A stretch of DNA of 64,000 nucleotides from Luteimicrobium sp049844995 (GTDB taxonomy: Bacteria; Actinomycetota; Actinomycetes; Actinomycetales; Cellulomonadaceae): the NCBI RefSeq assembly GCF_049844995.1, contig NZ_JBNCMC010000008.1, positions 46,310-110,309 of the forward strand, given 5' to 3'. A model generated the notes under the pieces. That model was not told where the DNA came from. It saw only the letters and a program-made list of their open reading frames with translations, and did not search any database. This document shows positions 33,408 to 42,357 of this stretch, in pieces. The position numbers were made by a program, and so were the translations under genes. Position 1 is the first letter of the stretch, and each line of letters starts with the position of its first letter.

Positions 33408-35540
33408 TCAGCGACCCTTCGACGCCTTCTGGAGCGCCTTCTCGCTGATCGGCGCGCGGCCGCTCGCGCGCTCGTCGCGGTAGTACGCGCGGGCCTCGTC
33501 CTGCCGCTCCTTCTCGATGCCGGTCGCGATCTCGGCGCGCAGGTGCGCCGGGCCGTACCCGAACGCGTCGACGAGGTCCTGGGCGTGGGGCCGCAGCCGG
33601 CGCACGAGGCGGTCGAGATAGCCCGTGACCGTCCGGGCGCGCTGCGCGGACAGCCGCCCGTTGACGACGTACCAGCCGATCTCCCGCTCGACGAGCGACA
33701 GCCCGTAGACGTCGCGGACCCAGGTGAGCGCCTGGCGGGTGCCGGCGTCCTCGACGGTGGCGAGCGCCCGGGTGAACGCCTCCCACTTGAGCAGGTGGCC
33801 GTAGGCGCGCGAGACCTCGACGAGCTCGTGCTGGTGCTCGTTGAACAGGTCGAACGCAGCCTGCGGGTCGAGCTTCGACGCCGGCCGGAGCGCCGCCCCG
33901 AGCTCGGCGACGGCGACCTGCATGCGGTCGGTCAGCAGCTCGCGCTGCGTCTCCTCGGACCGCAGGTGCCCCGCCGACCGACGGGCGGAGCCCGCGTCCG
34001 AGATCGCCTGGACCGCGCGGTGCAGCCCGCTCCCGTGCAGGGCGGAGTCGGCGGCGCGCTTGCCTACGAGCTTCGCGAGGTCGCCCGGGCTCGCGCCCTT
34101 GAACTGCTTCGCGTAGTCGCCGAGCAGCCGCTTGCCGACGAGCTGCAGCAGGACCGTGTTGTCGCCCTCGAAGGTCGTGTAGATGTCGAAGTCGGCGCGG
34201 AGCTGCGTGAGCCGGTTCTTGGCGATGAAGCCGGCGCCGCCGCAGGCCTCGCGGGCCTCCAGCAGCGTGTCCATCGTGAACCAGGTGGACGTCGCCTTGA
34301 GCGCGGCAGCCATGGTCTCGAGGTCCTCGCGCGTCTCGGGGGTGTCCTTGCGGCCCGAGAAGACGTCGTCGAACAGGGCGAGCAGCTCCTCGTGCGCGAA
34401 GCTCATCGCGTAGGTCTCGGCGATCCGCGGGATCAGGCGGCGCTGGTGGCGGCCGTAGTCGAGCAGGACGACCTCGTCGAGCCCCGCACCGGCGAACTGG
34501 CGACGCTCGTTCGCGTACCGGACGGCGATCGCCAGGGCCATCTTCGACACGACCCCGGACGCGCCGTCGAGCGAGACGCGGCCCTGGACGAGCGAGCCGA
34601 GCATCGTGAAGAACCGGCGGCCCGGGCTCGCGATCGACGACGTGTACGTGCCGTCCTCGGCGACCTGGCCGTAGCGCGCGAGGAGGTTCTCGCGGGGCAC
34701 CCGCACGTGCGTGAAGTGCAGGCGGCCGTTGTCGATGCCGTTGAGCCCGCCCTTGAGCCCGTCGTCCTCGCCGCCGACGCCGGGCAGGAACCCGGCCGCG
34801 CGGCCGTCCGGCCCGACCTCGCGGATCGGCACGTAGAACGCGTGCACGCCGTGGTTCACGCCCTTGCTGACGAGCTGCGCGAACACGACCGCAGCGACGC
34901 CGTCGCGGCCCGCGTTGCCGAGGAACTCCTTCCACGCCCCGCGGAACGGGGTGTGGAGGTCGAACTCCCCGGTCTCGGGGTCGTAGGTCGCCGTCGTCCC
35001 GACGGACGCGACGTCCGAGCCGTGGCCGATCTCGGTCATCGCGAACGCGCCCGGCACGGACAGGTCCATCGCGCCGGGGAGCAGGCGGTCCTGCTGCTCG
35101 GGCGTGCCGAGGTGCAGGATCGCGGCGCCGAACAGGCCCCACTGGACGCCGGACTTGATCTGCAGCGAGAGGTCGGCGACGGCGAGCTCCTCGAAGCCCG
35201 CGATGTTGCCGCCGGGCGCGTCCTCGCCCCCGAGCCGCGACGGGAACGCGCGCAGCACGTGGCCGCCGTCCACGAGCAGCTTGAGCTGGCCGAACACCCG
35301 CTCGCGCTGACCCTCGAGCGGGAGGCTGTCGTCGCGGACGATCCGCTCGTCCGTCGCGGCGGCGCGGGACTTCGTCCGGATGTCGGCCCAACGGCCGAGC
35401 AGCAGGCGGGACAGCGCGCCGACGTCGACGCGGCCCGACTCGGGGGCGCCCGCGTCGAGCGCGGTGTCGAGCTCCGCAGACCCGTCGGGCGTCGTGCCCT
35501 CGGGCGGCACGGCAGCGGGACGCACGTCGGTGGCGGTCAT
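33408..35540 (-). CDS. Acyl-CoA dehydrogenase (FadE5-like, extended)
   Basis: A 710-residue flavoenzyme of the acyl-CoA dehydrogenase/oxidase family. It shows FAMTEIGHGSDVASVGTTA for FAD/substrate contacts, HVRVPRENLLARYG, and the late EACGGAGFIAKNRL and DIYTTFEGDNTVLLQL. The last lies about where acyl-CoA oxidase-like enzymes place the catalytic Glu. It is longer than a typical 380-residue dehydrogenase and closer to FadE5/AidB-like or oxidase forms. It would introduce the 2,3-double bond of an acyl-CoA. The ATG overlaps the TetR stop (TGATG), so the regulator is transcribed with it. Confidence 0.92.
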   Translation of the reverse strand: MTATDVRPAAVPPEGTTPDGSAELDTALDAGAPESGRVDVGALSRLLLGRWADIRTKSRAAATDERIVRDDSLPLEGQRERVFGQLKLLVDGGHVLRAFPSRLGGEDAPGGNIAGFEELAVADLSLQIKSGVQWGLFGAAILHLGTPEQQDRLLPGAMDLSVPGAFAMTEIGHGSDVASVGTTATYDPETGEFDLHTPFRGAWKEFLGNAGRDGVAAVVFAQLVSKGVNHGVHAFYVPIREVGPDGRAAGFLPGVGGEDDGLKGGLNGIDNGRLHFTHVRVPRENLLARYGQVAEDGTYTSSIASPGRRFFTMLGSLVQGRVSLDGASGVVSKMALAIAVRYANERRQFAGAGLDEVVLLDYGRHQRRLIPRIAETYAMSFAHEELLALFDDVFSGRKDTPETREDLETMAAALKATSTWFTMDTLLEAREACGGAGFIAKNRLTQLRADFDIYTTFEGDNTVLLQLVGKRLLGDYAKQFKGASPGDLAKLVGKRAADSALHGSGLHRAVQAISDAGSARRSAGHLRSEETQRELLTDRMQVAVAELGAALRPASKLDPQAAFDLFNEHQHELVEVSRAYGHLLKWEAFTRALATVEDAGTRQALTWVRDVYGLSLVEREIGWYVVNGRLSAQRARTVTGYLDRLVRRLRPHAQDLVDAFGYGPAHLRAEIATGIEKERQDEARAYYRDERASGRAPISEKALQKASKGR

Positions 35541-36277
35541 CAGGACTCCTTCGCGGGGGACTTCGGACGGGAGGCGGCGCGGCTCGCGGCGGTCACGCCC
35601 TCCCACAGCCAGGTCGTGACCTGCTCGGCGAGCGCGTCGCGGTCGGGGATGCCGGGCCGGCCTCGGTGGGCCAGCCACCACTCGCCCGTGCCGCGCACGA
35701 ACGAGGACTGGCCGGTCGCCCACGCGGCGGCGGCGACCTCGTCGAGGCCGAGCTCGCGGACGGCGGGGACGCGCATGAGCTCGTCGATCTCGTCGACGAA
35801 CGTCGTGAGGGGCGGGCGGCCGTCGCCGGTGATCCGGGGGCCGGCGTCGGACCCGATGATCGAGCCGGTGCGCGTCACGAAGTAGTAGACGTTCGGGGAG
35901 TGCTCGATCATCGCGAGATACGTGTCGACCATGGCGGCGATGCCGTCGCGCAGGGACTCGGCCGAGTGGAGGGCCTGGTCGAGCGCGTCGCGAATCTCGG
36001 CGACGACCTGCGCGCCGACGGCGATCTGCAGGCCTACCTTGTCCTCGAAGTAGCGGTAGATGATCGACTTGGAGGTGCCGGCGAACGCGGCGATCTCCTC
36101 CATCGAGACGTCGGAGCCCTTGCGGTGGACGGCCTTGCGGGTCGCGTTGACGAGCGCCGCGCGGCGGGCAGCGCGATGGTCGTCCCAGCGCGTGGAGCGG
36201 CCGTCGGTGTTGGCGGCGGTCTCGGTGGTGGGCTCGGGGGGAGCCTCCGGGGAGGAGGACTGCGTCGTTGCACTCAC
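35540..36277 (-). CDS. TetR-family transcriptional regulator
   Basis: A 245-residue regulator. The HTH (about 38-85) holds LVNATRKAVHRKGSDVSMEE and AGTSKSIIYRYFEDKVGL. A helical ligand-binding domain follows. It lies between the fatty-acid genes on both strands and probably represses both arms, with an acyl-CoA as plausible effector (inferred). GTG at 36277 follows TACTCT by 7 nt, so it is probably leaderless. A GGTACC-centred near-palindrome at about 36291-36303 lies just upstream of that -10 box. Confidence 0.92.
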   Translation of the reverse strand: MSATTQSSSPEAPPEPTTETAANTDGRSTRWDDHRAARRAALVNATRKAVHRKGSDVSMEEIAAFAGTSKSIIYRYFEDKVGLQIAVGAQVVAEIRDALDQALHSAESLRDGIAAMVDTYLAMIEHSPNVYYFVTRTGSIIGSDAGPRITGDGRPPLTTFVDEIDELMRVPAVRELGLDEVAAAAWATGQSSFVRGTGEWWLAHRGRPGIPDRDALAEQVTTWLWEGVTAASRAASRPKSPAKES

Positions 36278-36349
36278 GCGACCGAGAGTATCAGGTACCG
36301 TGAGTCTTGGACATTGAGCATGTCGAGCAACGAAGCGAGAGGACCCCCG

Positions 36350-37699
36350 ATGTCACCCCGCAAGACCTCCCCCGCAGCCCCCACGGCTCCCGCGCCCGCC
36401 GTGCGCGACGCCGTGATCGTCGGCGGCAACCGCATCCCGTTCGCGCGCGCCGGCTCGGCCTATCGCACCGCGTCGAACCAGGAGATGTTCACCGCCGCGC
36501 TCGACGGGCTCGTCGCCCGGTTCGGCCTCCAGGGCGAGCGCCTCGGCGAGGTCGTCGGCGGCGCCGTCCTCAAGCACTCGCGCGACTTCAACCTGGTCCG
36601 CGAGTCCGTGCTCGGCTCCGCGCTCGACCCCGCCACGCCCGCCTACGACCTCCAGCAGGCCTGCGCGACCGGCCTCGAGGCGACCATCGCCGTCGCGAAC
36701 AAGATCCGCCTCGGCCAGCAGGACTCCGGCGTCGCCGGCGGCACGGACACCGTCTCCGACGCTCCCGTCGCCGTGAGCGAGGGCCTGCGCCGCGTGCTCC
36801 TCGAGGCGCAGCACGCCAAGACCACGCAGGCCCGCCTCAAGGCGTTCGCGAAGCTGCGACCGTCCGACCTCAAGCCGAACCCGCCGAGCACCGACGAGCC
36901 GCGGACCGGCCTGTCCATGGGTGAGCACCAGGCGATCACGACGGCGCAGTGGGGCATCACCCGCGAGGCCCAGGACGAGCTCGCGCTCGCCAGCCACCAG
37001 AACCTGGCGGCCGCGTACGAGGCTGGGTTCTTCGACGACCTCGTCACGCCGTTCCGCGGCCTCGCGCGCGACAACAACCTGCGCGCCGACACCTCGATGG
37101 AGAAGCTCGCGAAGCTCAAGCCGGTCTACGGCAAGACGCTGCCCGAGCCGGCAGTGCCCACCATGACCGCCGGCAACTCGACCCCGCTGACCGACGGCGC
37201 GTCGACCGTCCTCCTCGCGAGCCGGGAGTGGGCCGCGGAGCGCTCGCTGCCGGTGCTCGCGCGGTTCGTCGACGCCGAGACCGCGGCCGTCGACTTCGTC
37301 CACGGCGCCGAGGGCCTGCTCATGGCCCCCGCGTACGCGGTGCCGCGTCTGCTCGCGCGCAACGGGCTCACGCTCGCCGACTTCGACCTCGTGGAGATCC
37401 ACGAGGCGTTCGCGTCGACCGTCCTGGCGATCCTCGCCGCGTGGGAGGACGACACGTTCTGCCGCGGGCGCCTGGGCCTCGACGCGCCGCTCGGCAAGGT
37501 CGACCGCTCGGTCCTCAACGTGCACGGCTCCTCGCTCGCGGCGGGTCATCCGTTCGCCGCGACGGGCGGACGCATCGTCGCCACGACGGCCAAGCTGCTG
37601 GCGCAGCGCGCCGCGGAGACGGGCCGGCCGGCCCGCGCGCTCATCTCGATCTGCGCGGCCGGCGGCCTCGGCGCGACCGCGATCCTCGAGAGCGCGTGA
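36350..37699 (+). CDS. Acetyl-CoA C-acyltransferase (thiolase, FadI/FadA2-like)
   Basis: A 449-residue thiolase of the beta-oxidation cycle that cleaves 3-ketoacyl-CoA. The N-terminal catalytic Cys is in QQACATGLEA. VEIHEAFAS carries the conserved HEAF motif, the His of GHPFAATGGR follows NVHGSSLAAGH, and the second Cys is in ISICAAGGLG. The PSTDEPRTGLSMGEHQAI loop fits the trifunctional-complex FadI type. It is divergent from tetR-fadE and is followed 10 nt later by a reductase gene. ATG follows the purine-rich GAGAGGA. Confidence 0.94.
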   Translation: MSPRKTSPAAPTAPAPAVRDAVIVGGNRIPFARAGSAYRTASNQEMFTAALDGLVARFGLQGERLGEVVGGAVLKHSRDFNLVRESVLGSALDPATPAYDLQQACATGLEATIAVANKIRLGQQDSGVAGGTDTVSDAPVAVSEGLRRVLLEAQHAKTTQARLKAFAKLRPSDLKPNPPSTDEPRTGLSMGEHQAITTAQWGITREAQDELALASHQNLAAAYEAGFFDDLVTPFRGLARDNNLRADTSMEKLAKLKPVYGKTLPEPAVPTMTAGNSTPLTDGASTVLLASREWAAERSLPVLARFVDAETAAVDFVHGAEGLLMAPAYAVPRLLARNGLTLADFDLVEIHEAFASTVLAILAAWEDDTFCRGRLGLDAPLGKVDRSVLNVHGSSLAAGHPFAATGGRIVATTAKLLAQRAAETGRPARALISICAAGGLGATAILESA

Positions 37700-37709
37700 G
37701 GGGACGACC

Positions 37710-39107
37710 GTGAACGACACCTACCTGCGCCTCGTCAACAGCGGGGTCACCAAGAAGCTCGCGAAGCAGCTGGGGCTGCCGCGGCCGGCGGTCCTGCGCC
37801 GGTACGAACCGGGCCAGCCGCTCGTCACCGGCCCGGTCCTCGTGCTGGGCCGCGGCGACAACCTGCCCCCGGCGCCCGACGCCGCCCCGACCTCTCCCGA
37901 CGCCGACACCGTCGCGCACCTGCTCACCGGCTGGGGGCTCGACGTCCGCCGCCACCCGAGCCAGCTCGAGGACGGCGGGCGCTGGGGCGCGGTCGTCGCG
38001 GTGCTGACGGAGCTCGAGGAGCCCACGGACCTGTCGGGGCCGGTGCTCGCGCTCGGCTCGACCCTGCGTCGGCTCGCGCCGAGCGGGCGCGTGGTCACCG
38101 TGTCGCGCGCCGCCACGCCCGACGACGGCCCAGCCCTGTCCGCGGTCCGCGTCGGGATCGACGGGGTGCTCCGGTCCGTCGCCAAGGAGCTGCGCGCGGG
38201 CGCGACCGGGAACGGGATCGTGCTCGCGGGCGACGCGACGCTCGACGGCCCGTCGGTGGCGGGGCTGCTGCGGTTCTATCTCTCCGCGAAATCGGCTTTC
38301 ATCGACGGGCAGCTCGTCCCGGTGTCGTCGGACGCGGGCGTCCTCCCCGCCGCCGACGCGAGCTGGGAGAGGCCGCTCGACGGGAAGGTCGCCGTCGTCA
38401 CAGGCGCCGCGCGCGGCATCGGGGCGGCGATCGCGAAGGTGCTCGCCCGCGACGGCGCCACCGTCGTGTGCGTGGACGTCCCCGCCGCCGGGGACGCGCT
38501 CGCGAAGGTCGCCAACCAGGTACGCGGCACCGCCCTCCAGCTCGACATCACCTCCCCCGACGCCGGCGACCGCCTGCTCGCGCACGCGCTCGAGCGGCAC
38601 GGGCACCTGGACGTCGTCGTGCACAACGCCGGGATCACCCGGGACAAGCTGCTCGCCAACATGACCCCGGACCGCTGGGACGCGGTGGTGGCCGTGAACA
38701 TCGCGGCGCAGCTGCGGATGAACGCCCAGCTCCTCGCCTCGGGGAGGCTCGCGGACGGCGCGCGGATCGTGTCGCTCGCGTCGACGTCGGGCATCGCGGG
38801 GAACCGCGGCCAGACCAACTACGCGGCCTCCAAGGCGGGCGTGATCGGGATGGTGCGGGCCACCGGGCCGCTGCTCGCGCCGATCGGCGGGACCGTCAAC
38901 GCGGTCGCGCCCGGGTTCATCGAGACCGAGATGACCGCGCGGATCCCCGCGCTCACCCGCCAGGTCGCGCGGCGCCTCGACTCCCTCCAGCAGGGCGGGC
39001 TCCCCGTCGACGTCGCCGAGACCATCGCGTTCCTCGCGTCCCCCGTCGCGGGCGGCGTCAACGGGCAGGTCGTGCGCGTGTGCGGGCAGAACCTGGTGGG
39101 CCAGTGA
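37710..39107 (+). CDS. FabG4-like high-molecular-weight 3-oxoacyl reductase
   Basis: A 465-residue SDR. An N-terminal flavodoxin-like, catalytically silent domain (about 1-220) begins RLVNSGVTKKLAKQLGLPRP, as in mycobacterial FabG4. The C-terminal SDR core has TGAARGIG, HNAGITRDKLL, catalytic Ser in SLASTSG and YAASK. It ends in NGQVVRVCGQ. It likely reduces or oxidises 3-oxoacyl/3-hydroxyacyl-CoA with NAD(H), acting between the hydratase and thiolase steps. GTG start, 10 nt after the thiolase. It overlaps the MaoC start by 4 nt. Confidence 0.92.
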   Translation: MNDTYLRLVNSGVTKKLAKQLGLPRPAVLRRYEPGQPLVTGPVLVLGRGDNLPPAPDAAPTSPDADTVAHLLTGWGLDVRRHPSQLEDGGRWGAVVAVLTELEEPTDLSGPVLALGSTLRRLAPSGRVVTVSRAATPDDGPALSAVRVGIDGVLRSVAKELRAGATGNGIVLAGDATLDGPSVAGLLRFYLSAKSAFIDGQLVPVSSDAGVLPAADASWERPLDGKVAVVTGAARGIGAAIAKVLARDGATVVCVDVPAAGDALAKVANQVRGTALQLDITSPDAGDRLLAHALERHGHLDVVVHNAGITRDKLLANMTPDRWDAVVAVNIAAQLRMNAQLLASGRLADGARIVSLASTSGIAGNRGQTNYAASKAGVIGMVRATGPLLAPIGGTVNAVAPGFIETEMTARIPALTRQVARRLDSLQQGGLPVDVAETIAFLASPVAGGVNGQVVRVCGQNLVGQ

Positions 39108-40042
39108 GCGAACGGCAGACCGTCACGCTCGACGCCGTCCCCGGGCTCGGCGGGCTCTACGCGCGGGGGCTCGCGGGTTCCGCGGTCGCTCGGCTGCGGC
39201 CGTCCGGCGGCGAGCTCGTCCTGCCCGACGTCGCGCTGCGGGTCGCGGGCGTCGACACCGGGGACGCTGCGGTCCGCGACCGCCTCGCCGCGTACGACCG
39301 GCTGGTCGGGGAGCCGGCGTCCGACGTGCTGCCCGCGGGTTTCGTCCACGTGCTCGCGTTCCCCGTCGCGACGGCGTTGATGGTGCGCGACGACTTCCCG
39401 CTCCCCCTGCTCGGCCTGGTGCACCTGGCGAACGCGGTGCAGGTCGCGCGGCCCGTCGTCGTCGGCGACGTGCTGGAGGTGCGGGTGTGGGCGCAGGACC
39501 TACGACCCCACCGCCGCGGCGCGCAGGTGGACCTCGTGACCGAGGTGCGCACCGACCCGACCGACGACGCGCCCGCCTGGCGCGGGGTGTCGACGTACCT
39601 CGCGAAGGGCGTCACGGTCGCCGACTCCGGCGAGCTGTCAGAACCTGGTGAGTCCCAAGGCTCACGAGCTTCTGACGACTCGGGTGGGCACCCGCTGCCC
39701 ACCGCACGGTGGACGCTCGACGCCGCGACCGGGCGCCGGTACGCGGCCGTCTCGGGCGACCGCAACCCCATCCACCTGTCCGCCCTGTCCGCGAAGGCGC
39801 TCGGGTTCCCACGCGCCATCGCGCACGGGATGTTCACGGCGTCGCGCGCGCTCGCCGCGGTCGCCCGGGAGCGCGGCGACGCCTACGACTGGACCGTGAC
39901 GTTCGCAAAGCCGGTGCTGCTGCCGGGGACCGTCGACGTGTCCGTCCGGCCCGACGGCGCGGCCTGGGTCTACGAGGGCTGGGACGCGCGGAAGGGCACG
40001 CCGCACTTCACGGGGTCGGTCGTCCCGCGGGACGCGCGGTGA
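39104..40042 (+). CDS. MaoC-family (R)-specific enoyl-CoA hydratase (HtdX-like)
   Basis: A 312-residue double hot-dog protein. The first half (about 15-165) is the diverged repeat. The second (about 200-312) has the hydratase-2 motif AVSGDRNPIHLSALSAKALG with the catalytic Asp/His pair, then FPRAIAHGMFT. It would hydrate 2-enoyl-CoA in the same pathway as the neighbouring FabG4-like and thiolase enzymes. The inter-domain linker is encoded by a long imperfect inverted repeat of lower G+C. The 3' end overlaps the antisense lipoprotein gene by 35 nt. Confidence 0.92.
   Translation: MSERQTVTLDAVPGLGGLYARGLAGSAVARLRPSGGELVLPDVALRVAGVDTGDAAVRDRLAAYDRLVGEPASDVLPAGFVHVLAFPVATALMVRDDFPLPLLGLVHLANAVQVARPVVVGDVLEVRVWAQDLRPHRRGAQVDLVTEVRTDPTDDAPAWRGVSTYLAKGVTVADSGELSEPGESQGSRASDDSGGHPLPTARWTLDAATGRRYAAVSGDRNPIHLSALSAKALGFPRAIAHGMFTASRALAAVARERGDAYDWTVTFAKPVLLPGTVDVSVRPDGAAWVYEGWDARKGTPHFTGSVVPRDAR
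39632..39681. repeat. Imperfect palindromic element inside the MaoC gene
   Basis: GTCAGAA (39637-39643) pairs with TTCTGAC (39670-39676), and GTGAG (39648-39652) with CTCAC (39661-39665). GAG (39632-39634) and CTC (39679-39681) extend the stem around an 8-nt loop. It encodes a Ser/Gly-rich linker. It looks like a small inserted repeat; copies elsewhere cannot be checked here. Confidence 0.6.
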
Positions 40043-40682
40043 CCTGGGTGGGATCCGCGGCCCCGCCCGAGGACGACTCGTCACTACTGTCGAGCGTCGG
40101 CGCGGATCCCGGGACGAGCACCAGCCGCGAGTCCGGCGGCGCCTCCGTCAGCGCCTTCGGCAGCACGCCCTCGACCGAGATCACGTCGTTCACGGGCTCG
40201 TAGCCGAAGCTCCCTCCGGCCTTCTCGCCGGAGCGCCAGGACGCGTCGAACGCGTCGCCGACCCGCTTCTCGAGTGCTGCGGCGGACGCCGCGGTGAACC
40301 TGCTGTGCGCGAAGTGGACCTGGACCGGGCCGACGGCGCGATCGTCTGGAAGCGACCGGCCTGCCGGCACCCGGACGATCATGGTCGCCTCACCGGTGTA
40401 GGCGTAGCCCAGCGCGTGCGCCGCGTGCGCGACGTGCATGAGCGCCTGGGTGTCGCCGACGGTTCGCGTCCAGGTCGGCGAGGGCAGCGCCGGGACGGGA
40501 GACGACGTCGTCGTCAGCGGTGACGCGGCCGGTCCCACCGTGGCCCCGGGCCCGGCGGAGCAACCTGGCAGGACGAGCCCCGACGCGAGCGCCAGCGGGA
40601 CGAGCGCGGCGGCTCCCGACGCGCGACGACGTGAACGACGGCGTCGCGTGCCGAGCGGGACGGGCAGACGAGAGCGCTCCAT
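40008..40682 (-). CDS. Hypothetical lipoprotein
   Basis: A 224-residue predicted lipoprotein with no family that I recognise. After an Arg-rich start (RRRRSRRR) comes a hydrophobic segment and lipobox LVLPGC with Cys41. A Ser/Thr/Pro linker precedes an alpha/beta domain (about 70-190), and the tail is Ser/Gly/Pro-rich. ATG at 40682 is chosen because it gives a proper signal peptide. TGTAT lies just upstream and there is no Shine-Dalgarno. The 3' end runs 35 nt into the antisense MaoC gene. Confidence 0.75.
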   Translation of the reverse strand: MERSRLPVPLGTRRRRSRRRASGAAALVPLALASGLVLPGCSAGPGATVGPAASPLTTTSSPVPALPSPTWTRTVGDTQALMHVAHAAHALGYAYTGEATMIVRVPAGRSLPDDRAVGPVQVHFAHSRFTAASAAALEKRVGDAFDASWRSGEKAGGSFGYEPVNDVISVEGVLPKALTEAPPDSRLVLVPGSAPTLDSSDESSSGGAADPTQVTARPAGRPTP

Positions 40683-40743
40683 ACCCGATACACGCACGAC
40701 CGCGCTCGAAGGTTGCGTCACGACCGCGACCGCCATCGTGGCG

Positions 40744-42264
40744 TCACGCGTCGAGGTGCCTCACCTGCGGCCAGACGCTCGCCCACGGGCCCGTCGGCGC
40801 GGCGCAGACCATGACCGGGCCGCCCTGCTCCTCGTTGTCGACGTCCTCGCCGTTGTCGACGTGCGCGACCGTCCGGCAGCCCTCCGCCCACGCCGGGGCC
40901 GTGTCGTAGCCGACGAGCACGAACGGCCCGGCCGACCCCACGGGGTGGCCCCAGTCGGCGTAGCCGTTGTGCCCGGAGAACACGGGCGCGGGCGACCCGT
41001 ACCAGTCCAGCGCCCCCGCCTCGCCGTAGTTCTGCGCGACGACGGCGACCGCGCCGGACGCGCGGGCGGCGTCGTCGACGGTGCGGACGAACGCGGGCCA
41101 GCCGATCATCTCGGCGGCGTCCTCGTTGATCCCGGCGTAGAACGAGGCCCCGAACGCGTGCGGCGACAGGATCGGGAGGCCCGTCGGCCAGAACGCCATG
41201 GAGGTCGCCCCCACGACGGCGCCCGTGATCACGAGCGAACGCCGGGACCGGCGCGCCGCGAGCCCGCAGCACCCGGCGGCGATCAGCGCGGGCAGGAGGC
41301 CCGTGAGGTAGTAGGCCTTGCCGCCGGCGGCGAGGAAGACGACGACCAGCAGGACGAACGCCCACGCGAGCGGGCGCGCGGTCGCGAGGTCGGGCACCCG
41401 CCACAGCCGTGCCAGGCCGTAGACCCAGATCGCGGCGACGAGCGGGCTGAACAGCACGACCAGCAGCCCGACGAACGCGAGCCGCTCGCCGACCGTCCCG
41501 TACTCGGCGTTGATGTCCCCCGCGAGGGTGAGCTGCGGCCAGCCGTGCGACGCCTGCCAGAGCAGGTTGGGCAGCCACAGGACGAGAGCCAGGGCCCCGC
41601 CCGCCCAGAGCCACGGCGAGCGCAGGTGATGCCGGGTCGGCTGCACGACGGCCACGCCGACGAGGAGCGCCCCGAGCAGGAACGCGACGGTGTTCTTGTT
41701 CTCCAGCCCGACGCCCGCGACGGCGCCGACGACGAGCCAGCGCCGCGGCCGGTCCCGCCGCAGCGTGACGAGCGCGGCGTACACGATCCCGGCCCAGAAC
41801 AGCGCGTCGACGGACGCCGTCGACAGCATGTGACCCAGGACCACCGTGACGACCCCGGTGCCGGTCGCGACGGCGGTCAGCACCTGCGCGGCGACCGTCC
41901 CGCCGAGCTCGCGCGCCGACAGCACCGCCAGCACGACCACGCCCGCCAGCGCCAGGGCGGCCGGCACGTGCAGCGCGGTTACGGACCCGGGCGCGACGAG
42001 CGTCGCGAGCCGCGCGATCGCGGGCGTCAGGGGCGGCTGGTCCGGGTAGCCCCAGGCGAGGTGACGCCCGGCCTCGGCGAAGTAGAGCTCGTCGCGGTGC
42101 GGCCCGTACCGCGACGCGTAGACGACGAACACCGCGAGCAGCAGCACCACGACCAGCGCCAGCGGGCCCCGGGCGAGCGGCGGGGCGGCGCGCGTACCGG
42201 CGCGACGTCGCTCCGGCGTCGTGCGGGTCGTCGCCGCGGGGGCCGCGGCCCCCTCCCCTGCCAC
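40744..42264 (-). CDS. GT39-like membrane glycosyltransferase
   Basis: A 506-residue polytopic protein of the GT-C fold. The first extracellular loop shows RYGPHRDELYF and GYPDQPPLTP, the Asp-Glu catalytic pattern of the PMT/ArnT (GT39, dolichyl- or polyprenyl-phosphate-mannose type) family. About ten further helices follow. The last 130 residues form a soluble domain (IVYAA and later DWYGSPAPVFSGHNGY). It probably transfers a sugar from a polyprenyl donor to a cell-envelope acceptor. GTG follows TACGCT by 7 nt, likely leaderless. Confidence 0.85.
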   Translation of the reverse strand: MAGEGAAAPAATTRTTPERRRAGTRAAPPLARGPLALVVVLLLAVFVVYASRYGPHRDELYFAEAGRHLAWGYPDQPPLTPAIARLATLVAPGSVTALHVPAALALAGVVVLAVLSARELGGTVAAQVLTAVATGTGVVTVVLGHMLSTASVDALFWAGIVYAALVTLRRDRPRRWLVVGAVAGVGLENKNTVAFLLGALLVGVAVVQPTRHHLRSPWLWAGGALALVLWLPNLLWQASHGWPQLTLAGDINAEYGTVGERLAFVGLLVVLFSPLVAAIWVYGLARLWRVPDLATARPLAWAFVLLVVVFLAAGGKAYYLTGLLPALIAAGCCGLAARRSRRSLVITGAVVGATSMAFWPTGLPILSPHAFGASFYAGINEDAAEMIGWPAFVRTVDDAARASGAVAVVAQNYGEAGALDWYGSPAPVFSGHNGYADWGHPVGSAGPFVLVGYDTAPAWAEGCRTVAHVDNGEDVDNEEQGGPVMVCAAPTGPWASVWPQVRHLDA

Positions 42265-42357
42265 GCTCGCGAGCGTAGCCCCGGCGCCGCCGCCCGGGAC
42301 AGCGTCGTCGACCGGGGCGACCGTCCGGTGTCACCGAGCCGTGCCACCATGGCGCCC

